NCBI GenBank assembly: GCA_035651635.1
Contig: DASRFK010000036.1
Coordinates: 1 to 38,770, forward strand
Length of the DNA stretch: 38,770 bases
Source of the DNA: JANXQE01 sp035651635
GTDB lineage: Bacteria; Verrucomicrobiota; Verrucomicrobiia; Limisphaerales; UBA8199
Direction: 5' to 3'
Shown here in pieces: positions 16,653-24,481 of this stretch (positions are counted from its first letter, which is position 1; every line of letters begins with the position of its first letter). The translations under genes and the position numbers were made by a program. The notes below the pieces were generated by a model, which had not been told where the DNA came from, searched no databases, and saw only the letters and a list, made by a program, of their open reading frames with translations.

Positions 16653-18119
16653 TCACTCGGCCAATCGCCCCACAATCGCACCCAAATCGCGCACGGCATT
16701 TTCTATCCGCTCAGTCCAGGGATTGCCGAAGTTCAATCGGATGAAGTTTTGAAACTTCCTTTTGGCCGAGAAAATAGGTCCCGGCGCGGTGCTGATTTTT
16801 GCCGCCATCGCCTGGTGATACACCGTCAGAGCGTTCACCTTGGCCGGTAATTCCACCCACAGACACATCCCGCCACTGGGACGGGTAGCGCGAGTGCCCG
16901 GTGGGAAGTATCGGCTCACGGCCGCGCTCATGCACTGCATTTGGTCGCTGTAAAAACGGCGGATTTTTCGCAGGTGATGATCGAAACCGCCATTTTGCAG
17001 GAATTCCGCGATGGCCATTTGGGGCAGCGACGGGCTGGCCGCCGTGCTGACGAATTTCAAGAATTCCACCTGTGCCTGAAACCGGCCGGGAGCGACCCAA
17101 CCGACGCGGTAGCCGGGGGAAAGGGTCTTGGTGAAGGAATCACACAGCATGACCCAACCCTCTTCGTCGTAAGCCTTGGCGGCTTTCGGCCGGCCCGGTC
17201 CAAAAGCGAGATTTCCATAAAGATCATCTTCAATGAGAGGGATCTTCCGCTCGGCCAACATTCGGACCAGCTGTTGTTTTTTCGCATCCGGCATCAGGCT
17301 GCCGAGCGGGTTGCTGAAATTGAGGGTGAAAACGCAGGCTTTAATCCGGCACGTATCCAGCCGCTGGGCCAATTCGTCGAGGCAAATGCCCTCCCGCGGG
17401 TAGGTCGGAATCTCGCAAACGCGCATGCCGAGCGACTCGATAATCTGAAGGATCCCGAAGAATGCGGGTGACTCGATGGCAATCACATCCCCGGGCTTGG
17501 CCACGGCGCGCAGACACAGGTTGAGCGCCTCGGTTACGCCCACGGTCGTGATGATATCATCCGGCGCCAGCGTGCACCCGGCCTCCATGGCTCTCCGGGC
17601 CACCTGCACCCTTAAAGCGTGGTTGCCGGGCGGCGGATCGTAACTGTTGGCTGCCACCGGCAGACGCCGCCCGACCGCCGACATCGCGCGGTGCAATTCA
17701 CGGATCGGAAATAATTCGGGGCTGGGCAAAGTGGCTCCGAGTCGCACCAGGCTGGGATCCCGGCCCGCCTTGACGACCTGCATGATCAAATCGCTTACCC
17801 GCACCTCGACTGGCCGCGGGGTTGGCTTCGACCGGCCAGGCTCGGGCGGCATCGACCAGCGCTGGGCGCGGACATAATACCCGGACTGCGGCCGGCTTTC
17901 GATCACTCCGCGGTTTTCGAGCAGACGATAAGCCTGCATCACCGTGGCGATGCTTACGTTTTGCTGTTCGCTGCACCGGCGCACCGATGGCACGCGATCG
18001 CCCGGCCGCAGAGTACCATGTTCGATCAACTCCGAGATGCGCAGGGCGACCTGTTTGTAGAGCGTATCTTCGCAATCCAATAGGGCGGCGGTGTGGGAAG
18101 CCAGGTCTTGCGTGATCAT
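16653..18119 (-). CDS. MocR/PdxR-type regulator: GntR winged helix fused to PLP aminotransferase domain
   Basis: A 488-residue fusion from the ATG at 18119. Residues about 15-85 form a GntR winged helix (LYKQVALRISELIEHGTLRP, GDRVPSVRRCSEQQNVSIAT, RGVIESRPQSGYYV). The rest is a fold type I aminotransferase with the PLP lysine K331 in CDSFTKTLSPGYRVGW, an SNPLGSLMPD-like loop and IEDDLYGNLAFG. MocR proteins regulate pyridoxal, GABA/taurine or amino-acid genes with an external aldimine as signal; the target here is unknown. The frame is open to 18233, but that part crosses the palindrome at 18194-18211. It is divergent from the 76-residue membrane protein gene. Direct aminotransferase activity (2-aminoadipate type) cannot be ruled out. 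Confidence 0.88.
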   Translation of the reverse strand: MITQDLASHTAALLDCEDTLYKQVALRISELIEHGTLRPGDRVPSVRRCSEQQNVSIATVMQAYRLLENRGVIESRPQSGYYVRAQRWSMPPEPGRSKPTPRPVEVRVSDLIMQVVKAGRDPSLVRLGATLPSPELFPIRELHRAMSAVGRRLPVAANSYDPPPGNHALRVQVARRAMEAGCTLAPDDIITTVGVTEALNLCLRAVAKPGDVIAIESPAFFGILQIIESLGMRVCEIPTYPREGICLDELAQRLDTCRIKACVFTLNFSNPLGSLMPDAKKQQLVRMLAERKIPLIEDDLYGNLAFGPGRPKAAKAYDEEGWVMLCDSFTKTLSPGYRVGWVAPGRFQAQVEFLKFVSTAASPSLPQMAIAEFLQNGGFDHHLRKIRRFYSDQMQCMSAAVSRYFPPGTRATRPSGGMCLWVELPAKVNALTVYHQAMAAKISTAPGPIFSAKRKFQNFIRLNFGNPWTERIENAVRDLGAIVGRLAE

Positions 18120-18193
18120 GCTGGAACGTAAACCGAACTGATTTTGAGTATAGTTACACCTTGACCGAAAGATGACCAGTACAGTTTTGACTT

Positions 18194-18211
18194 CCGATAC
18201 AACTGTATCGG
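18194..18211. promoter_or_regulatory. Palindromic operator candidate for the MocR-type regulator
   Basis: CCGATACA-AC-TGTATCGG is a perfect 8+8 inverted repeat in the 149-bp space between the divergent regulator and small membrane protein genes. A half-site-like GTACAGTT lies nearby at about 18178-18185, and TATACT on the reverse strand (18148-18153) could be the -10 element of the regulator gene. Position and symmetry fit an autoregulatory GntR/MocR site. Confidence 0.55.
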
Positions 18212-18268
18212 TCGGAATTATGCGCAGCTGCATCTAGGCCGCGGCCAAACCCGCGCTAGCTTGCTCCC

Positions 18269-18499
18269 ATGCACATTCAAGTTGAAACCGACCTCTTCAA
18301 CCGGCCAGGCTTAGCGTTGCCGATTCCGCGGCGCGGCGCGGCCGCGAATGCTCCCAATCGGGCGCCGGCTCTGTCAGGCGCGGCCGCCTTGCGCCTGGCT
18401 CGCCGCGAGGTCCTCCGTGCTGAGGCTACCGAACACCTGGTCTGGCTGGGTTTGGCGCTCGTCTCGTTGGCTGTGCTGGTCGTGAGTTTTCTAAGCTAA
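18269..18499 (+). CDS. Small tail-anchored membrane protein
   Basis: A 76-residue protein with an Ala/Arg/Pro-rich N-terminal half and a single C-terminal membrane helix (LVWLGLALVSLAVLVVSFLS), so it should be tail-anchored with most of the chain on the cytoplasmic side. It starts 57 bp beyond the palindrome and is transcribed away from the MocR-type regulator, which makes it the best candidate target of that regulator. I do not recognise a family. The reading frame is short, but its GC-rich third positions resemble the neighbours. Confidence 0.55.
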   Translation: MHIQVETDLFNRPGLALPIPRRGAAANAPNRAPALSGAAALRLARREVLRAEATEHLVWLGLALVSLAVLVVSFLS

Positions 18500-18519
18500 T
18501 ATCGATCGGTCCAACCTGA

Positions 18520-18700
18520 ACGATGTAATCGGAAACCGCCGATGAACCCCGATTGGCACTGATGAAACAGCGGCGAGCAGGAATCTACGTAAACTCTGCT
18601 GCGCCCGCCTAGTAGTGATTCGAATTCAAGGGTGCCGACCTGCTGCCGTGGGTCTTTCCTTTTTCCGTGTTCACGCGTGTCCATCCGTGGTTACGCCGGC
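18520..18700. repeat. Decayed ACCGATGAAC/CCGTGTCCATCCGTGG-type intergenic repeats
   Basis: The region between the tail-anchored protein and the isomerase gene contains GGAAACCGCCGATGAACC and GATTGGCACTGATG on the left and CGTGTCCATCCGTGGTTAC on the right. The right piece resembles the arm TCCGTGTCTATCGGTGTTT near 7205-7223. These look like relics of a dispersed repeat in this genome. No gene is supported here. Confidence 0.4.
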
Positions 18701-18720
18701 ATTCTAACGGGGCATCAAAA

Positions 18721-19773
18721 CTAACCGCCCATCAGATGTTCGATCACCATTTGGTCCAGCGCGGCATAATCGCGTTCGGCAATGAGTGCCTGCGCCTTTT
18801 TCTCATCGAAGCTGCGGGCTTTTTCTAATAAGTGCTCGAAGGTCTTGCGGCTGTTTTCCAGGTGCGCCAGCCAATGCTCGACTTTGGTAGTGCGGAAAGG
18901 GTGAACGTCGAAGCAGACGCATTCGCCTTTTTTACCGTAGCCGTTGCGTTCGAGGGCGCGAACCTGGTTGAAGGCAACGCGCAGGTTGGAACTGCCGAAG
19001 GGTTTATCCTGGTCGAATTTCAAGCCGTTCTGGTCGTTGAGATGGAGCGACCACAATTTGCCAAACATCATGGCGAAATCAATTTCGTCGGCCGGGTCCA
19101 ATCCCGCGAGGATCGCGTGCGCCGATTCAATCAGGCAGCCGACGCGCTTTGGGTCCCGGGTCAATTGAGCGATGGCCAGGGCATGCCCGATGGTTGGCAG
19201 ATAGGCGTGGTCCATGGGCTCGTTGGGCTTGGGTTCGATCGCCAGGCGAATCCCCTTGTCGTGGGCCAGCATTTTGTCCAGCGCCTCGACCAGCAGTTCG
19301 AAACTGCGGCGCCCGTTTTTGGCTTCGCGCAAGTACGTTCCTTCACGCGCCAGCCATAGCACGATTAAGTCCGTGCCCAGGTCATTGGCGATGTCGATGC
19401 AGCGCAAGGAGCGCTCGATCGCATACTTCCGGCACTTGGGATCGTTGCTCGTATACGCGCCATCGATCGTCATCGGGCTGAACCAAAGCCGGGGTGCAAC
19501 CATCTCCGCCGCCACTCCCGCATCCCCCAGCTTCCTTTTGAGAGCTTTGGCCTCTTTATGAAGTTGCTCGCTGGATTTGCCATCGATATCCGGCACGGCA
19601 TCGTCGTCATGAAACATCATGGCCTCAAAGCCAAGTCGTTTGAGCTCCCCCAGCTTCCAATCAAAGCTTTGGGCCGGGCGGGTCGTCGGCCCGTAGGGAT
19701 CCTGGCCTTCGCTGATATTCCACGGACCGAAACAGAATCGATATTGTTTTGCTGGCATAGGTGCGTTTGACAA
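18721..19773 (-). CDS. Xylose isomerase-like TIM-barrel sugar isomerase
   Basis: A 350-residue protein resembling the actinobacterial-type (class I) xylose isomerases, which interconvert aldoses and ketoses with two divalent metals. The hallmark residues are in place: MMFHDDD (catalytic His and Asp), WLAREGTYL, IEPKPNEP (metal Glu and the catalytic Lys), ESAHAILAGLDP (Glu and His where the family has ETCHA), LHLNDQNG, FDQDKPFG and FDVHPFRT (metal Asp). The N-terminus RFCFGPWNISEGQDPYG also matches. The ESAHA variant and the Verrucomicrobia setting leave the true sugar uncertain. It is divergent from a hexose-6-phosphate mutarotase, 88 bp apart, supporting a sugar-related role. Confidence 0.82.
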   Translation of the reverse strand: MSNAPMPAKQYRFCFGPWNISEGQDPYGPTTRPAQSFDWKLGELKRLGFEAMMFHDDDAVPDIDGKSSEQLHKEAKALKRKLGDAGVAAEMVAPRLWFSPMTIDGAYTSNDPKCRKYAIERSLRCIDIANDLGTDLIVLWLAREGTYLREAKNGRRSFELLVEALDKMLAHDKGIRLAIEPKPNEPMDHAYLPTIGHALAIAQLTRDPKRVGCLIESAHAILAGLDPADEIDFAMMFGKLWSLHLNDQNGLKFDQDKPFGSSNLRVAFNQVRALERNGYGKKGECVCFDVHPFRTTKVEHWLAHLENSRKTFEHLLEKARSFDEKKAQALIAERDYAALDQMVIEHLMGG

Positions 19774-19808
19774 TAGCCAGACGACCCTGGCAGGAAAGCA
19801 AAATCATT

Positions 19809-19838
19809 TTGACAGCGCCTTTGCGAGGTCTTTATCCT
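19809..19838 (+). promoter_or_regulatory. Sigma-70-like promoter for the mutarotase gene
   Basis: TTGACA (19809-19814), an 18-bp spacer and TATCCT (19833-19838) lie upstream of the ATG at 19862, giving a transcript that starts about 10-15 nt before the coding region. The -35 matches the consensus fully and the -10 at four of six positions. The close start fits the lack of a strong ribosome binding site. Confidence 0.45.
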
Positions 19839-19861
19839 TTGGTGTTAGCACCAGCCGAGCT

Positions 19862-20764
19862 ATGGTTAACCAGAATCCTCAAACGCCGCCGAAAGCTCAA
19901 ACTCCCGGCCGCGTGATGTTCCTCGACGGGCAGGGGGAACTGCCCATGATCGGTATCTCCACGATCTGGAGCAGCGCTGAGGTTTACTTGCAAGGCGCGC
20001 ACCTCACCACCTTCCGCAAACACGGCGAAACTCCGCTGACCTTTATGAGCCAGTGCAGTCGTTTTTCCGAAGGCCACGCCATCCGCGGCGGGATCCCCGT
20101 CGTTTTTCCCTGGTTTGGCATGCGCGAGGGCATGGGCAATCACGGCTTTGCCCGGGTCAAAACCTGGGAACTTAAAGAGTTCGCCCCCGCTCCCGACGGT
20201 AGCGTCAGCGTGCGTTTCCGGCTGCCGGACTGCCCCGAGGCTTCTTCTTATCCGCCGTTCACCGCGGACTACGTGATTACGGTCAGCGAATCGCTAACGC
20301 TTCAGTTGATCGTCACCAATCAGTCGCAGGACGAACCCCTGGCGTTCGAGAATTGTTTTCACACTTATTTTAATGTGGGTGATGTGACCGCCATTTCCAT
20401 CCTGGGCCTGCAAAATGCCTCTTTTTTGGATAAGGTCGCCAACTTCGCTCACCGCACCCAAACCGAGGACGTCTTGCGGGTTTCATCGGAAGTCGACCGG
20501 ATTTACCTGAACACCTCAGCAACGGTCGAGATTCAGGACCCGCGTCTTGGACGTAAGATTCGCATCGAGAAACAGGGCTCGGCTTCAACGGTCGTCTGGA
20601 ACCCCTGGATCGCCAAGTCTCAACAAATGCCCGATTTCGGCAACGACGAATACCAGCGAATGCTTTGCATCGAATCGGGCAATGTGGCTTCAAACGAACT
20701 GACCGTGGCTCCGGGCAGAAGCTCGACTTTGACCGTGCGGCTGAGCAGTGAACTGCTGCCTTAA
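19862..20764 (+). CDS. D-hexose-6-phosphate mutarotase (YeaD/aldose 1-epimerase family)
   Basis: A 300-residue galactose mutarotase-like protein that equilibrates the anomers of glucose-6-phosphate or a related sugar phosphate in the cytoplasm. Recognisable parts are AIRGGIPVVFPWFG, the NHGFARVKTWEL segment with the catalytic His, ENCFHTYFNVGD with the second His, VDRIYLNTS, VVWNPWIAKSQQMPDFG and the C-terminal MLCIESGNVA with the catalytic Glu. These motifs separate it from galactose mutarotase (GalM). It is divergent from the isomerase-like gene and ends just before a large hairpin element, which may stop its transcription. Confidence 0.88.
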   Translation: MVNQNPQTPPKAQTPGRVMFLDGQGELPMIGISTIWSSAEVYLQGAHLTTFRKHGETPLTFMSQCSRFSEGHAIRGGIPVVFPWFGMREGMGNHGFARVKTWELKEFAPAPDGSVSVRFRLPDCPEASSYPPFTADYVITVSESLTLQLIVTNQSQDEPLAFENCFHTYFNVGDVTAISILGLQNASFLDKVANFAHRTQTEDVLRVSSEVDRIYLNTSATVEIQDPRLGRKIRIEKQGSASTVVWNPWIAKSQQMPDFGNDEYQRMLCIESGNVASNELTVAPGRSSTLTVRLSSELLP

Positions 20765-20769
20765 AGGGT

Positions 20770-20920
20770 GTCTTAAAAATGGGTCCGCGGCGCGATTCCG
20801 GCGGCGAGACGCCGGCGCAACCCGCAGGCGAGGACGCCTGCGCTACGTAGCGCGGGCCTCTGGCCGGCGGGTTTTGGCGGCGTCTCGCCGCCAAGATTAT
20901 TAATAAAACACGCTCTTAAG
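20770..20920. repeat. Hairpin element A (MITE-like, multi-branched palindrome)
   Basis: GGCGGCGAGACGCCG (20800-20814) pairs exactly with CGGCGTCTCGCCGCC (20878-20892). Inside are GCAGGCG/CGCCTGC, the 14-bp palindrome GCGCTACGTAGCGC and CAACCCGC against GCGGGTTTTG, so the single strand folds as a branched structure. The borders are related: GGGTGTCTTAAAAATGGG on the left and AAAACACGCTCTTAAG (20905-20920) on the right, which are inverted versions of each other. Elements B and C have similar ends. Confidence 0.65.
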
Positions 20921-21045
20921 CAAGTTGGCCACCGCCTCGCTTGTGTCTGGTTTGAGCAACAGCTTTGCCATCAAGCGAGGAGACTTCTCCTTCTCCTCTT
21001 CGAGAGCAGAGGGCAGGGGAGAGGAGGCATTCCTGCTACCGTACG

Positions 21046-21537
21046 CTAGCGCTTGGCGCCATCGAGATTGGGTTGATCGGTCTTGAGCGGCAGGAAATTG
21101 CCTTCTTCACAGCAGGCCACAAAGCTTTCGGTAACCGCTTTGAGCTTCTCCCAACGCGTGCGGATCTGCTTGGACTCCGTCGACGTGATTTGGTTATCCG
21201 CTGCGGCGGCTGCGACCACGGCCAGCAAATCGGCAAATTCCTGCACGATCGCATTGGTGGCCGGGATGAGATAGGAAGGATGTGGTTTTGACGTTTTGGG
21301 ATTGAGCACAAAAAACCCGCCGGCGCGCTGGCAGATCCATTGCACGAGCCGTCTATCGTTAGTGCAGCGCAGCAAGGCATCAATTCGGTCCAGCGGGTTG
21401 GTGCTGCCGCTGCCGGCCGACTCGTCGGGCGGCTCGGCCCACTTGTAAATCATGGACAGGGACAAACCAAGCTGGGAAGCGACTTGCTTGGGGCTGCACT
21501 GCTGGAAAACTTCGCGCAGTACTTCGTGTGATTGCAT
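21046..21537 (-). CDS. Phage CII-like regulatory protein
   Basis: A 163-residue protein from the ATG at 21537 (an alternative ATG at 21573 adds 12 residues). Residues 1-35 carry a helix-turn-helix (EVLREVFQQCSPKQVASQLG, then LSLSMIYKWAEPP), followed by NPLDRIDALLRCTNDRRLVQ, WICQRAGGFFVLNP and a long C-terminal helix. This architecture matches the CII-like/Phage_CP76 family, DNA-binding proteins found in phages and commonly as chromosomal copies. No other phage genes are near it, so it is probably a domesticated regulator. It lies between hairpin elements A and B. Confidence 0.75.
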   Translation of the reverse strand: MQSHEVLREVFQQCSPKQVASQLGLSLSMIYKWAEPPDESAGSGSTNPLDRIDALLRCTNDRRLVQWICQRAGGFFVLNPKTSKPHPSYLIPATNAIVQEFADLLAVVAAAAADNQITSTESKQIRTRWEKLKAVTESFVACCEEGNFLPLKTDQPNLDGAKR

Positions 21538-21597
21538 GAATGCGAGAGTGAGAAAGCCGCCATTTCTTTGCAAGGCCTATCTAATATGGCCGGGCGC

Positions 21598-21722
21598 TCG
21601 TCCAAAAATGGGTGCCCTGCCTGGTCGTGGGCAGCTGGGTTTGGAGTCCCGCCTTCAGGCGGTTTTGGCGCCGGTCCGCCTTAAAGGCGGGACTCCAAAT
21701 CGAATGCTAAACACTCTCTAAG
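21598..21722. repeat. Hairpin element B (MITE-like)
   Basis: TTTGGAGTCCCGCCTT (21640-21655) is the perfect complement of AAGGCGGGACTCCAAA (21684-21699), with AGGCGG/CCGCCT continuing the stem inward. Its flanks CCAAAAATGGG on the left and CGAATGCTAAACACTCTCTAAG on the right match those of element C. It sits between the CII-like gene and tRNA-Pro. Confidence 0.75.
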
Positions 21723-21784
21723 AAACTATTGGGAGAAAGGCATTGCGCTGCCGGCGGGTTGTGGGATAATCCAGTCTCAACCGT

Positions 21785-21862
21785 CGGAGCGTAGCTCAGC
21801 CTGGCTAGAGCACTTGGTTTGGGACCAAGACGTCGCAGGTTCAAATCCTGTCGCTCCGACCA
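21785..21862 (+). tRNA. tRNA-Pro (anticodon UGG)
   Basis: A full cloverleaf is visible: acceptor CGGAGCG/CGCTCCG, D arm with TAGCTCAGCCTGGCTAGAGC, anticodon stem CTTGG/CCAAG around TTTGGGA (anticodon TGG), T arm GCAGG-TTCAAAT-CCTGT, discriminator A and an encoded CCA (21860-21862). The first base pair C-G and A73 fit proline tRNAs. It decodes CCN codons. Such genes are common integration sites, and accessory genes do follow it, but I found no repeat of its 3' end downstream. Confidence 0.95.
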
Positions 21863-22160
21863 TTGTTTTACCGAGGTTTTTCGCCACCAATATTTCCGAT
21901 AATGAGGACCCACCGCCACGACGGTGGATCCGTTTTCGCCGGGTATTCCCTGCCGAACTGGCGGGAGATTTATCACGATGATCCCGGCAACGCTTGGCCC
22001 AGAGCACCGAATGGGGCAGCTCCCCAAAGTGTTGCAGCCGCCAATGCCGTGCGTCAAATCGGCACCAACGTTGCCATACCTCTTAGAGCGAGCCGGACGC
22101 AAGCTATGGTGTATAGACTGGCAAGGAGGGTGTCCGTAGACAACCGACAGACTTCGCGGC
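21863..22160. other. Intergenic stretch after tRNA-Pro, no gene recognised
   Basis: The 298 bp hold only short frames without protein character and no clear terminator or promoter that I can defend. Confidence 0.4.
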
Positions 22161-22724
22161 ATGCTTTGGCGCATGAGAATGTTCATGGCTACGGTCCTCG
22201 CGGCGCTGTTGTGCTGTAATAACGGCGGCTACGCGCAAGGGACTTTGGCCCCGTTGTTCCTGTTCACTAACGGGAGTGGTAGCATAACGCCGTTTCAAAG
22301 CGGACAGTTGCTCCAGGCGGGGCAAACCTACCAAATGACCGCTGTGCCCCAAGCCGGTGATTCATTTGAAAGCTGGGAGCCGGTCAATGTATTCATCTTC
22401 ACCCAGATTTTAATGGACTCTTCGGGCAACGTCTCGACTGACACCAGCCAGGTCGTATCACTCCTCAACAGTTTCTTCTCCATCCCAACGCTCAACTTCA
22501 CCATGATGCCTCCACAGGTCATTCAAGACCTGCCCGGGGTGCGAAGCATTGTCGAAAACAGCGGCTGGCAAGCCAACTTCACGGCAGTCCCCGAGCCACC
22601 GGCGCTTGCCCTCCTTGGCTGGGGCCTGGCGGGATTGGGTTGGGTCCGAAAGCGACGGACCGAGGCCAGGGCTCAGAAGGCGTTGAGCGTGGCCCAGGAC
22701 GAAGACGGCATCGGCAAATGCTGA
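22161..22724 (+). CDS. PEP-CTERM sorting-signal protein
   Basis: A 187-residue exported protein with an N-terminal signal peptide (RMFMATVLAALLCCNNGGYAQ) and a C-terminal PEP-CTERM tripartite signal: VPEPPALALL, hydrophobic GWGLAGLGWV, then RKRR. Exosortase recognises such tails and the proteins are processed at the membrane, usually for extracellular matrix or surface display. The middle (SGSITPFQSGQLLQAGQTYQ, VPQAGDSFESWEPV) is low in charge and has no family that I recognise. Unusually, about 20 residues follow the RKRR motif. Several Met codons (22161, 22173, 22179) could start it. No exosortase gene is in the window. Confidence 0.8.
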   Translation: MLWRMRMFMATVLAALLCCNNGGYAQGTLAPLFLFTNGSGSITPFQSGQLLQAGQTYQMTAVPQAGDSFESWEPVNVFIFTQILMDSSGNVSTDTSQVVSLLNSFFSIPTLNFTMMPPQVIQDLPGVRSIVENSGWQANFTAVPEPPALALLGWGLAGLGWVRKRRTEARAQKALSVAQDEDGIGKC

Positions 22725-22843
22725 TGACGCACAGCCCTCTGTCCCCGCCCATTTAGGCAGTCCCAAGAATTTGCCGGCGAAGCACGGACAAGACAATCCC
22801 GTTACTTTCCCCTGTAGTGTTACGCCAGGGGCCCAGCGGCTCA

Positions 22844-22942
22844 GTTCAACTGTAGTGTATCCTCCATGGCGGCCACCACGTCAGACCTCATTTGGCTGCT
22901 TGTAGAAGGCCGGTACGGAGGATACACTACTTAAAGTTATGC
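22844..22942 (+). repeat. attC-like inverted repeat, site 1
   Basis: GTTCAAC (22844-22850, fits RYYYAAC), then GTAGTGTATCCTCC (22852-22865), a 51-nt loop, its exact complement GGAGGATACACTAC (22917-22930), TTAAA, and GTTATGC (22936-22942, near GTTRRRY). Overall size of 99 bp is right for an integron attC, but a perfect 14-bp stem is atypical. Confidence 0.35.
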
Positions 22943-22948
22943 GAAGAA

Positions 22949-23580
22949 ATGATCGCGCCTTGCACATGCGGCTCTCTTGCTAAGAAGACCAAGGACCCAG
23001 ACGTGCCAATCCTCGAGCGCGACGGTGAATACCTGCTTGGGAACGGCTCAATTAATGATCCGCGACTCACGATTCACTTCTGTCCCTTCTGCGGTGAGCA
23101 CGGACGGCCCCACCGCGGCAATCGCCGCTGTGAATGCGGAGTGATGGACGCACTTGTCAAAGATTACCCTCAGCTACTGGAGTTCGATTCAGAGATGAAT
23201 GAGTTTCACTTCCTCGAATCCAATCCAAGTGCAAAACACCAGATTTATTACTGCATCGCTTGTGGTGGAAATCCCCCGCAATCCCTCCGTCACACGTTTT
23301 TCGAAGCCCCCACCGAGTCGGACTATGAGGAAGCGTGGGCAAGGATAGCGGACCTAAAGGATGAGAGCGATTCGTTCGCGAGTTTGGTGCGCCGGCCCGC
23401 GTCTTCGACATTGCGCCCCCGCGTGCGAAGTACATCGAAATCTATGGCATGAAGCCGATGAAGAAGCAGTGGACGTTTGAGCCAGCCGGCTCGCCGATTT
23501 CTTATTGTCTCCAGCTCATGGCCGATGATACCTACGTCAAATCTCTGGGTCCAAAACACAAGAAAAGTAACAATGCATAA
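22949..23580 (+). pseudogene. Frameshifted zinc-ribbon protein gene (could be one sequence error)
   Basis: From the ATG at 22949 the first frame encodes zinc-ribbon-like pairs: APCTCGSL, FCPFCGEHG, RRCECGVMD and YYCIACGGNPP. The protein in this frame stops at 23452 with an unnatural Arg/Ser-rich tail. A one-base shift near 23378-23382 opens EFGAPARVFDIAPPRAKYIE and IYGMKPMKKQWTFEPAGSPI with a stop at 23578-23580, which reads as a natural continuation. The gene is therefore most likely one base short, through mutation or assembly error. Function is unknown; multiple CxxC motifs suggest structural zinc. Its restored stop TAA overlaps the next attC-like site, as happens in integron cassettes. 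Confidence 0.65.
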
Positions 23581-23670
23581 CAAAGCGACGCGCCGAATGA
23601 GCGGCGATAACATCAGTTTGAAATTCGGACGCCGAGGAACGCCGCTCACTCGTGGTCTTGTTCGTTGGCC
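23575..23670 (+). repeat. attC-like inverted repeat, site 2
   Basis: GCATAAC (23575-23581) and GTTGGCC (23664-23670) bracket GAATGAGCGGCG (23595-23606) and its partner CGCCGCTCACTC (23640-23651, 11 of 12 complementary). Size, end motifs and an imperfect stem resemble an attC site. Confidence 0.4.
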
Positions 23671-23687
23671 GAACCAAAGTGTGATGC

Positions 23688-24080
23688 ATGACTAGTGAGG
23701 AATTAACTCGGATTCGCAGCTTGGTCCGCAAGACGCCACCGACAATCTGGGCATATTTGCCATTCGTATATCCGGTTCTCATCGTCATGGTCGGCATAGC
23801 TGTCAATGTTGGCATTGTGATCTATTTCGAAGGGAAAACCCCCGATTTGCAGGTGTTATTTAAGCTCGGCTCAAAAGTGCAGCCGGTGTGGGACAGCCAA
23901 TTGATTCGGAGCGTAGTCGGGATCACTGCACTTTCGATCACGATTACTTTTGCCCTTCTCGCTTTTCTTGCACGGATAGCTTTCAGGCAAGCATGTCTTC
24001 TCCGAGCCGCGGCAAAGGACCTCGGAATCGAAGACGACCAGCCCGGCACTGCAGTCAACAGCCGCCCGCAGCGCGATTGA
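23688..24080 (+). CDS. Two-helix membrane protein, function unknown
   Basis: A 130-residue protein with two membrane helices at about 25-48 (PVLIVMVGIAVNVGIVIYF) and 75-98 (VVGITALSITITFALLAFLA), a 25-residue loop between them and a charged C-terminus. The arrangement suggests an inner-membrane hairpin. I do not recognise the family. It follows attC-like site 2 by 17 bp in the same direction as its neighbours, consistent with a cassette gene. No strong ribosome binding site is seen. Confidence 0.6.
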   Translation: MTSEELTRIRSLVRKTPPTIWAYLPFVYPVLIVMVGIAVNVGIVIYFEGKTPDLQVLFKLGSKVQPVWDSQLIRSVVGITALSITITFALLAFLARIAFRQACLLRAAAKDLGIEDDQPGTAVNSRPQRD

Positions 24081-24179
24081 TGGTTTTATGAAAATGCGGA
24101 CGCTGATTTTGCAGGCCACGTCCCGCTCGGCGGCGCTGCCTGAGTTGGGGCGTTGGGTAATACGTGTGCAAGGCACCTA

Positions 24180-24389
24180 ATGAAGCCAAGCGCCATAATT
24201 TCAAGGGAGCAGTCATTGCAGATTCTCGCGAATGATCTTCGTAGGGCCGCGCTGGAGAAGAGGGCAGTTGAACTAAAGGATGCCACGCTGGAGGGACGCG
24301 AAACAATTCTTGCAGAGATCGAGCGGGACGTTCGAACCGAAGTGCGGAGACGCGCCAAGAACCTCGGTCGCCAAAACGTAATTTACTGA
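24180..24389 (+). CDS. Small charged helical protein, function unknown
   Basis: A 69-residue protein, mostly one or two amphipathic helices with many Arg, Glu and Lys (ANDLRRAALEKRAVELKDAT, EIERDVRTEVRRRAKNLGRQ). It may form a coiled coil. The frame starts 21 bp after GTTGGGT (24152-24158), which fits the GTTRRRY core of an attC site, though I could not find a good partner arm. Support is only from frame length and composition. Confidence 0.4.
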   Translation: MKPSAIISREQSLQILANDLRRAALEKRAVELKDATLEGRETILAEIERDVRTEVRRRAKNLGRQNVIY

Positions 24390-24403
24390 CACATGGACTC
24401 CGT

Positions 24404-24445
24404 GCCCAAGCGCTTCAGCTGACCGCGAGGATGCGGCGGCTGAGC
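24404..24445 (+). repeat. Short imperfect hairpin, possible degraded attC
   Basis: GCTTCAGCTGACCGC (24412-24426) pairs imperfectly with GCGGCGGCTGAGC (24433-24445) across a 6-nt loop; GCCCAAG lies just before. No GTTRRRY follows, so the assignment is weak. Confidence 0.25.
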
Positions 24446-24481
24446 TTAATTTTACACTCGCACGATTCACTCAGAACCAGC

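Noticed and set aside
24152..24158. Fourth attC-like site before the charged helical protein gene
   Set aside because: GTTGGGT fits the core motif, but I could not find a convincing complementary left arm.
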